Part shown: positions 17,101 through 21,496 of the stretch, in pieces | Numbering within the stretch: the stretch's first letter is position 1 | Layout: each line of letters starts with the position of its first letter | Assembly (NCBI GenBank): GCA_040905265.1 | Contig: JBBDRW010000148.1 | Location: 1-21,496, forward strand | Length of the DNA stretch: 21,496 bases | Reading direction: 5' to 3' | From: JBBDRW01 sp040905265 | GTDB lineage: Bacteria; Bacteroidota; Rhodothermia; Balneolales; Balneolaceae | Translations under genes and position numbers: made by a program | The notes under the pieces: generated by a model | Told to the model about the DNA's origin: nothing | Seen by the model: the letters and a program-made list of their open reading frames with translations, nothing else | Databases searched by the model: none

Positions 17101-19962
17101 GTTACCGTCAATGAGTACATCCCGCCAGTAGCGTTTCCGCTGAAACGGATAGGTTGGAAGTTGCGTCAACGGACCGCCCGGATTCTCCCATACAGGTTCC
17201 CCGCCACGACACCAGAAGCTGCCGAGCGCCAGTGTGAATTGTCGGCTTTCACTCCGGCCAGGCTTGATCATCGGTACCCAGCTCACGGCATCATGGGACA
17301 GAACGACTTCGGTAGCTTTTTCGGCGATTCGACGTCCCAATGAGAGTAGCGTCCCTTTGGGGCCCGCTTCTATGAACAGGTTAAAACCGTCACTCATCAA
17401 TGCCTGAATGCCTTCTTCAAAGCGGACAGGTTCACGGATGTGGCGTACCCAATAGTCTGAGTCGGACATCAGTTTCTCTTCCGGGCGACCGGTCAGATTG
17501 CTGTAAACAGGTATTTTCGGTTTGCTGAACTGAACCTGCTCCGCCACCTTCCGGTAGGGCTTCAACATCGGCTCCATCAGCACAGAGTGAAACGCATGAG
17601 AGACGGTAAGGGCTCTAAAATCGATCTCCTCTCTCTCCAACAACTTCTCGACTCTGGAGAGTGATTTTTCCGGCCCGGAGAGTACAATATTTGCCGGGCC
17701 GTTGAACGCTGCGATCACCACATCTTCCATCTCCCAACTCTTCAGGAGTTTATCGACACGCGTTAGTGTTGCAAACAGGGCCATCATCCCCCCACCGGAC
17801 GGCAACGCCTGCATCAATTTTGCTCTCTCCGAAATCAACATTGCACCGTCTTCAACAGAAAACACGCCGGCGACAGCCGCTGCGGCATACTCCCCGACAC
17901 TGTGGCCGGTTACCGCATCCACTCTGCCACCTCTGGATCGCCAGAGTTCGGCAAGTGCCACCTCCAGTGCATAGAGCGCCGGTTGAGTAAAACGTGTCTG
18001 GCCCAGTTTCTCGCTGTTCGCTTCATCCCACAACAGCTCTGTCAATGGTTGTCCGATATAGGGCTGCATTATAGTATCGCACCGATCGATAATATCTTTG
18101 AAAACCGGCTCAACCCGGTACAACTCCTTGCCCATGCCGCTGTACTGGGAGCCCTGGCCCGTAAACAGAAGCGCCGTCTTTGGCCTGCTGCCCTCTTCAC
18201 AAGCTCCCTGGGACACGTCGGCTGCTTCGTCACCCGACAGAAACTGTTCAAGCTCTGTAGCTGCATCCTGTGATGTCGAAGCAGAAAGGGCCAATCGGTG
18301 TTTAAAACGGGTACGAGCCGTGGCGGCCGTGTAGGCAACCGACGGCCACTCCTGTTCACCGGCAGACTGCAATCGCTCAATGTATCGCTGTGCCAGCTCG
18401 CGCAGAGCCGGCCGGTTTTGGGCTGACAACACCAACAGACGGTTTTTCGCAGAACCGTCTTCTGTTTCGGATCCGGACGTTTTTTCAGCTTCCGCCCCCG
18501 AAGTTTTCACGGTCACGGGATCCTGTCCGGTGTTTTTCACAGTATCTGTCCCCGGCACCTCTGCCGGAGCTTCACTCATCACCAGGTGAACATTCGTACC
18601 ACTGAACCCGAAGGAACTGATACCGGCTGTCAAAGGGACGCCGGGAGCCACAGACTCCCAGGGCTCGGCCGCCACAGGCACCGAAACGGGAATTTCTTTC
18701 CAGGGAATCAGCGGGTTCGGATGATTGAAATTGAGATGGGGCGCGATAGTCCGGTGCCGCAGCGAGAGCATCACCTTGATGGCGCTGGCAATTCCTGCTC
18801 CCGCTTCGAGGTGCCCCATATTGGTCTTTACGGATCCAATCCGGAGTGGTTGGTCGACTGATCGGTATTTGCCAAAGACGGATGCCAAAGCCCCGATTTC
18901 AATCGGGTCTCCAAGAGGCGTCCCTGTCCCGTGCGCCTCAATATAGTTGACATGCGACGGATCAACATTTCCGTTCGCCATGGCCTGTCGGACCACCGCC
19001 TCCTGGGACGGCCCGCTCGGCACCGTCAACCCACCGCTGGATCCGTCCTGATTCACAGCCGAACCCCGAATGAGTCCGAGAATGGAATCCCCGTCCTTTT
19101 CTGCATCACTCAGGCGCTTGAGGACCAGTACTCCACCACCTTCACCTCGCGTATATCCATTCGCACTTGCATCGAACGTCTTGCACCGGCCGTCGACCGA
19201 GAGCATATGCGCTTTTGTAAACGCGATGGATACGCCCGGATGCGTCAGTAACTGAATTCCACCGCCCAACGCCATATTGCACTCCCGGCGTCGCAGGCTT
19301 TCACAGGCCAGATGAAGAGATAAAAGAGACGATGAACAGGCGGTGTCGACCACAAAACTGGGTCCCGTAAATCCGAAATAGTAGGAGATCCGACCCGCCA
19401 CAGGAGCCAGGGCAATCCCTGTCCCGTAATAACCGTCAATATCCGTGAGTGGGGCTTCCCCGATAATACGTGTCGCATTGTCAAGGCTGCTGATCCCCAT
19501 GAACACACCGCTGTTCGACTTGAAGAGATCTCCCGGCACCATATTTGCGTGTTCCAGGGCTTCCCAGCACAACTCCAGCAACAGTCGCTGTTGTGGATCC
19601 ATACTTTCGGCCTCCCGCGGGGAGATTCCGAAAAAACGGGCGTCAAACGCGCTCACAGGTTGAGAAAGATACCCCCCGAGCAGTGAACAAATCTTTCCGG
19701 GAACATCCGGATCCGGGTCATAATAGTCATCCCCGTTCCAGCGGTCGGCCGGTACTTCCGAAATCACATCCCGGCCGTTCAGGAGAATATCCCAGTAACT
19801 GTCCGTGTCATGGGCACCGCCGGGAAAACGACACGACGCACCCACAATAGCGATCGCTTCACTTTGTCGCTTTTTAGAGGCATTCAGTTCTGACTTCAGC
19901 TCTTTGATCTCCAAAAGAGCCTTCTTCATCAGGGCGCGATAATCGTTTTTTTGTTCAGACAT
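14101..19962 (-). CDS. Type I PKS module KS-AT-DH-KR-ACP
   Basis: The 1953-residue complete module has an N-terminal docking helix (about 1-35, Lys/Glu/Leu-rich). The KS (about 36-465) has Cys209 in DTACSSS, His344 in HGTGT and His384 in NMGHLEA. The AT (about 597-890) has GHSVGEY (Ser688) and HAFHS (His792), predicting malonyl-CoA. The DH (about 972-1265) has His1005 in HRIFGELVVA and Asp1180 in HPGLIDSCFG, but the motif Pro is Ala1014 and the usual Gln/His after Asp is Gly1184. The KR (structural part about 1270-1510, catalytic part about 1520-1755) has TGGTGALG, LDD (1611-1613, B-type), Ser1655 and Tyr1668. The ACP Ser1830 is in GVDSL. A polar linker of about 55 residues leads to the acidic docking tail DMSDEDAEAALLEELSRM. 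The ATG at 19962 has AGGA 5 nt upstream and follows the previous stop by 20 nt. It should add a malonate unit reduced to a hydroxyl, then an alkene if the DH works. Confidence 0.95.
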   Translation of the reverse strand: MSEQKNDYRALMKKALLEIKELKSELNASKKRQSEAIAIVGASCRFPGGAHDTDSYWDILLNGRDVISEVPADRWNGDDYYDPDPDVPGKICSLLGGYLSQPVSAFDARFFGISPREAESMDPQQRLLLELCWEALEHANMVPGDLFKSNSGVFMGISSLDNATRIIGEAPLTDIDGYYGTGIALAPVAGRISYYFGFTGPSFVVDTACSSSLLSLHLACESLRRRECNMALGGGIQLLTHPGVSIAFTKAHMLSVDGRCKTFDASANGYTRGEGGGVLVLKRLSDAEKDGDSILGLIRGSAVNQDGSSGGLTVPSGPSQEAVVRQAMANGNVDPSHVNYIEAHGTGTPLGDPIEIGALASVFGKYRSVDQPLRIGSVKTNMGHLEAGAGIASAIKVMLSLRHRTIAPHLNFNHPNPLIPWKEIPVSVPVAAEPWESVAPGVPLTAGISSFGFSGTNVHLVMSEAPAEVPGTDTVKNTGQDPVTVKTSGAEAEKTSGSETEDGSAKNRLLVLSAQNRPALRELAQRYIERLQSAGEQEWPSVAYTAATARTRFKHRLALSASTSQDAATELEQFLSGDEAADVSQGACEEGSRPKTALLFTGQGSQYSGMGKELYRVEPVFKDIIDRCDTIMQPYIGQPLTELLWDEANSEKLGQTRFTQPALYALEVALAELWRSRGGRVDAVTGHSVGEYAAAAVAGVFSVEDGAMLISERAKLMQALPSGGGMMALFATLTRVDKLLKSWEMEDVVIAAFNGPANIVLSGPEKSLSRVEKLLEREEIDFRALTVSHAFHSVLMEPMLKPYRKVAEQVQFSKPKIPVYSNLTGRPEEKLMSDSDYWVRHIREPVRFEEGIQALMSDGFNLFIEAGPKGTLLSLGRRIAEKATEVVLSHDAVSWVPMIKPGRSESRQFTLALGSFWCRGGEPVWENPGGPLTQLPTYPFQRKRYWRDVLIDGNRLNAKQNGSAPAGRKELSHPLLGRTFRSPLVNERFYETLFSKAEIPMLDEHRIFGELVVAGASHLALIIGAAEMEFEGDGVQLKDIVFPQALVVPEEGERTVQLMISPDVENRNRTFRLVSFLDPKDSVAVHASGSMAPESEESGVSAGHSELKTLEWEEIESRCKRRANVEDVYRVQEQRHIVVGESYRWLQSLKLGEGEAVADLVQPEVISHSSDFSLHPGLIDSCFGVLVMTSDIDVEETFIPVGMEQLRLHRPAGDEPLKVFARLRSGKSDRQQMVGDIVIETKSGKRVAEFIGLEGRRAGKEALLALSGAGDNGLYERVWMPVEATDSTNLRAESNETWLFYCDETGFAVSVAEMWRKAGRRVIEVQAGDELTHVRDDLHTVDPADLSQMKQLLDSVKEELKGDKFAGCINFWPLDVDDHAAGDVAGETGTRAEHFQRQAVEPALNLVRALSGQPVSERLLVVTRQSCSVSSDDPLLSLHQASLWGVVKGLMAEQPELNTSVIDIESTDSSESFSSEQFTRAVNRVVEGESGLACRKSGIYAERLVPYRFGEKATESLSTEGCFLITGGTGALGLTLADWLVSKGVRSLLLLSRNDPGPKALKRIESFRSAGATVQLLKVDVSDYDALSSAMSSHADHFKNLKGLFHLAGTLDDGPVSQMEWPQFYQPFPSKVEGALNLHRLTADYPLDYFVLFSSMASLTGSAGQANYAAANAVLDALATQRKQSGLSTVSLNWGPWESSGMAASLDEVSRRRIESRGIGFLSDKVALDHLESLLGPATPAQIGIFDVDWGRFDSGNSSLLKELTKGLVSEKVVDNSAPDLLEKLKEIVPVRRESLLHRELNQMISKSLKLQKGQEIDPRERLFDLGVDSLIAVELKNRLQRELGVQVSSTLLFDYPTVEALVKYLLQDLLAEALAEPAAGEEMAETGGTVTGDADHGKANTAKNVTDTNRHKQESAGKNGSGKSMEVNEDMSDEDAEAALLEELSRMKGEGS
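14109..14115 (-). promoter_or_regulatory. Ribosome binding site for PKS 3
   Basis: GGGGAGG on the minus strand, 7 nt before the ATG at 14101 and inside the last codons of PKS 2. With the shared base in TGATG it supports this start and coupled translation. Confidence 0.8.
14173..14334 (-). other. Polar linker between ACP and docking helix of PKS 2
   Basis: Residues about 1877-1930 are rich in Glu, Gly, Thr, Lys, Asn and Asp and lie between the ACP and the acidic tail. They are shorter than the equivalent linker of PKS 3 but of the same kind. Confidence 0.6.
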
Positions 19963-19982
19963 TCGTGTCCTGCAACTCTTTC

Positions 19983-21496
19983 TTATTCACTACCGCCTTT
20001 TAACTCTTCTGCGAGCAAATCCGCAAGATCCTCTTCCGAAAGGTCGTCATAGTTGGAAGAGTCATGCTCCGCTGTTGGATGTCCATTCGTATGATGTGCC
20101 GGAACATCCCGGGTCCATTCCAGTACATTCGTGCCGAGGTACTCTACAAGGTCGTCGACCGACGGAAAGTCAAACAGCAGGGTTGATCGTTGATCCCTGT
20201 CCAGGGCTGCTGAAATACGGTTTTTCAGTTCTACAGCCCCCAGTGAGTCCAGCCCCATTTCAAACAGACGCTTTCGTCCCGAAATGGACGAGGGATCCGG
20301 AATATGCAGAAACGACCCGACCAGTTCCCTGATATGCGACTCGAGTATTTCCCATTTTTCAGCCGGAGCGGCAGATTCCAGAACAGATGCGAGGGTTGGC
20401 TTGCCGGTTGTCTCCGGGCGGAAGGACCGAAGATGACTGAACAGCGGATGAACACCCGTGCGATCTTCGAATCGGTCCCAGTCCGCCGGAATAACCATGA
20501 CCTGCCCGGCTGCATGTGTTTGCATCAGGTTTCCGAGAGTGGTTGCCGCTCTCCGGGAATCCATCATCTGGATCCCCCAGTTTTCAAAATCTTCACGCAT
20601 CCCCGAGGCCATCCCCTCTATCCAGGGACCCCAGTTTACCGTCAAGCCGGGAAGGCCCTGTGAACGGCGTACCTGCATCAAGCCGTCGGCACATGCATTC
20701 GCCGTAGCATAATTGGCCTGGCCGGGAGTTCCCAAAACGGACGTTGCCGATGAGAAAACAACGAAATGGTCCAGTGTCATCTCCCTGCTCAACTCATGCA
20801 GATACCAGCTGCCATCCACCTTTGGAGCGAGTACCGGTTCAAAGCGCGACCAGGACTGCTGATTCAGCGGTCCGTCATCGAGGACCCCTGCAAGATGAAA
20901 AATCCCTCTGAGCGGATGTTCCTGCTTCTCAACTTCTTTGAACAGGGTCACCAGAGCCGACCGGTCTGAGACATCGACCTGGCGGGCAAAAACTTTCGAG
21001 CCCTTTCTGTTCATTTCCTCCAGCCGCTCTTCCTGTTCGCGGTTCAGTTCGCGTCTGCCAATCAACAGGACGGATCCGGCACCTTGCTCGACCACCCATT
21101 CCGCCAGGGTCAACCCCAGTTTGCCCAGGCCACCGGTGATCAGATAGAGAGCATCCGTTTTGAATATGGCCTCACCGGGCTGTGACCGGGAAACCGATCG
21201 CGTATGCATCAGCCTCGACTGGTAGAGAACCCCGTCTCTGAAAACTGCTTCAAAAATGTTGTTATCGGATACAAGGGCGTTCAAATCAGGCAGAAGCTGA
21301 TCGGACATATCCTGTTCTGAGATAGTCTGGCCTTTTTTGGATGCGTTCTCCTGGCCCTTCTCATCGAAAACCTGATCAGTAAAACGCTTGTCACCATTCA
21401 CCGGTTCAACATCCAGCAGACAACAAGAAATATGTGGCATTTCACGCTGGATGACGCGCCCCATGCCCCACAATCCGGCCTGCAGAGGCTCACATG
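19983..21496 (-). CDS. Type I PKS, C-terminal part: KR-ACP (5' end outside window)
   Basis: The frame is open to the right window edge and reads CEPLQAGLWGMGRV there, the typical LWGLGR region of a KR structural subdomain. The true start is therefore outside and the internal TTG at 21473 is not a start. About 503 residues are visible. The KR catalytic part has TGGLGKLG (about residue 120 of the visible part), VLDDG (LDD about 205-207, predicting a B-type, D-configured alcohol), Ser about 249 and Tyr about 262 in GQANYATANA, so it should be active. The ACP has EMGLDSLGAVELKNRI with the phosphopantetheine Ser about 417. A short linker leads to the acidic docking tail DLSEEDLADLLAEELKGG, which should pair with the N-terminal helix of the next PKS, 20 nt downstream. 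The upstream KS, AT and any DH or ER are not visible. Confidence 0.93.
   Translation of the reverse strand, partial: CEPLQAGLWGMGRVIQREMPHISCCLLDVEPVNGDKRFTDQVFDEKGQENASKKGQTISEQDMSDQLLPDLNALVSDNNIFEAVFRDGVLYQSRLMHTRSVSRSQPGEAIFKTDALYLITGGLGKLGLTLAEWVVEQGAGSVLLIGRRELNREQEERLEEMNRKGSKVFARQVDVSDRSALVTLFKEVEKQEHPLRGIFHLAGVLDDGPLNQQSWSRFEPVLAPKVDGSWYLHELSREMTLDHFVVFSSATSVLGTPGQANYATANACADGLMQVRRSQGLPGLTVNWGPWIEGMASGMREDFENWGIQMMDSRRAATTLGNLMQTHAAGQVMVIPADWDRFEDRTGVHPLFSHLRSFRPETTGKPTLASVLESAAPAEKWEILESHIRELVGSFLHIPDPSSISGRKRLFEMGLDSLGAVELKNRISAALDRDQRSTLLFDFPSVDDLVEYLGTNVLEWTRDVPAHHTNGHPTAEHDSSNYDDLSEEDLADLLAEELKGGSE

Noticed and set aside
21471..21473. TTG at 21473 as the start of the rightmost PKS
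   Set aside because: The frame stays open to the window edge and encodes conserved KR residues upstream of it, so the gene simply continues outside.

Overview
The window is 21.5 kb from the middle of a modular type I polyketide synthase (PKS) gene cluster. Every gene I can support lies on the minus strand, so transcription runs from high to low coordinates. Genes are tightly packed, with gaps or overlaps of -4 to 31 nt in most places, and look like one long operon. No tRNA, rRNA, CRISPR array or transposase was seen. The source is a bacterium of moderate GC content (estimated by eye, slightly above 50%) that uses clear Shine-Dalgarno sites at several starts. The PKS termini resemble the class 2 docking elements known from myxobacteria and cyanobacteria. 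GC seems too low for a typical myxobacterium or actinomycete. I cannot name the organism.

In transcription order: (1) 21496-19983, the 3' part of a PKS gene, encoding ketoreductase (KR), acyl carrier protein (ACP) and an acidic C-terminal docking tail. (2) 19962-14101, a complete module KS-AT-DH-KR-ACP. (3) 14101-7022, a complete module KS-AT-DH-C-methyltransferase-KR-ACP. (4) 7025-2535, an unusual PKS with an intact KS, a degenerate acyltransferase that has lost its catalytic residues, a long low-complexity linker, and a second, intact AT of a different subfamily. It has no ACP and no C-terminal docking tail. (5) 2515-1661, a 3-hydroxyacyl-CoA dehydrogenase-like protein (FkbK type). (6) 1629-1396, a discrete ACP (FkbJ type). 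(7) 1382-186, an acyl-CoA dehydrogenase-like protein (FkbI type). (8) After a 96-nt AT-rich gap, the first 29 codons of another minus-strand gene that leaves the window.

Modules 2 and 3 should add malonate-derived units and reduce and dehydrate them. Module 3 also C-methylates, so the growing chain probably contains a diene-like stretch with one alpha-methyl branch. Genes 5-7 form the oxidative core of the pathway for ACP-bound extender units: hydroxymalonyl or methoxymalonyl, or aminomalonyl if the priming enzyme activates serine. The priming enzyme (FkbH-like or an adenylation domain) and any O-methyltransferase are not visible.

The most interesting point is the coupling of PKS 4 to genes 5-7. 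A KS carries a dead AT replaced by an appended new AT, lacks its own ACP, and sits directly beside a discrete ACP and the enzymes that would build an unusual extender on it. I infer that this split module may take its extender, and possibly its carrier protein, in trans. A secondary feature is the many polar Gly/Ser/Thr/Asn/Glu-rich inserts in all the PKS proteins, some repeated at DNA level.
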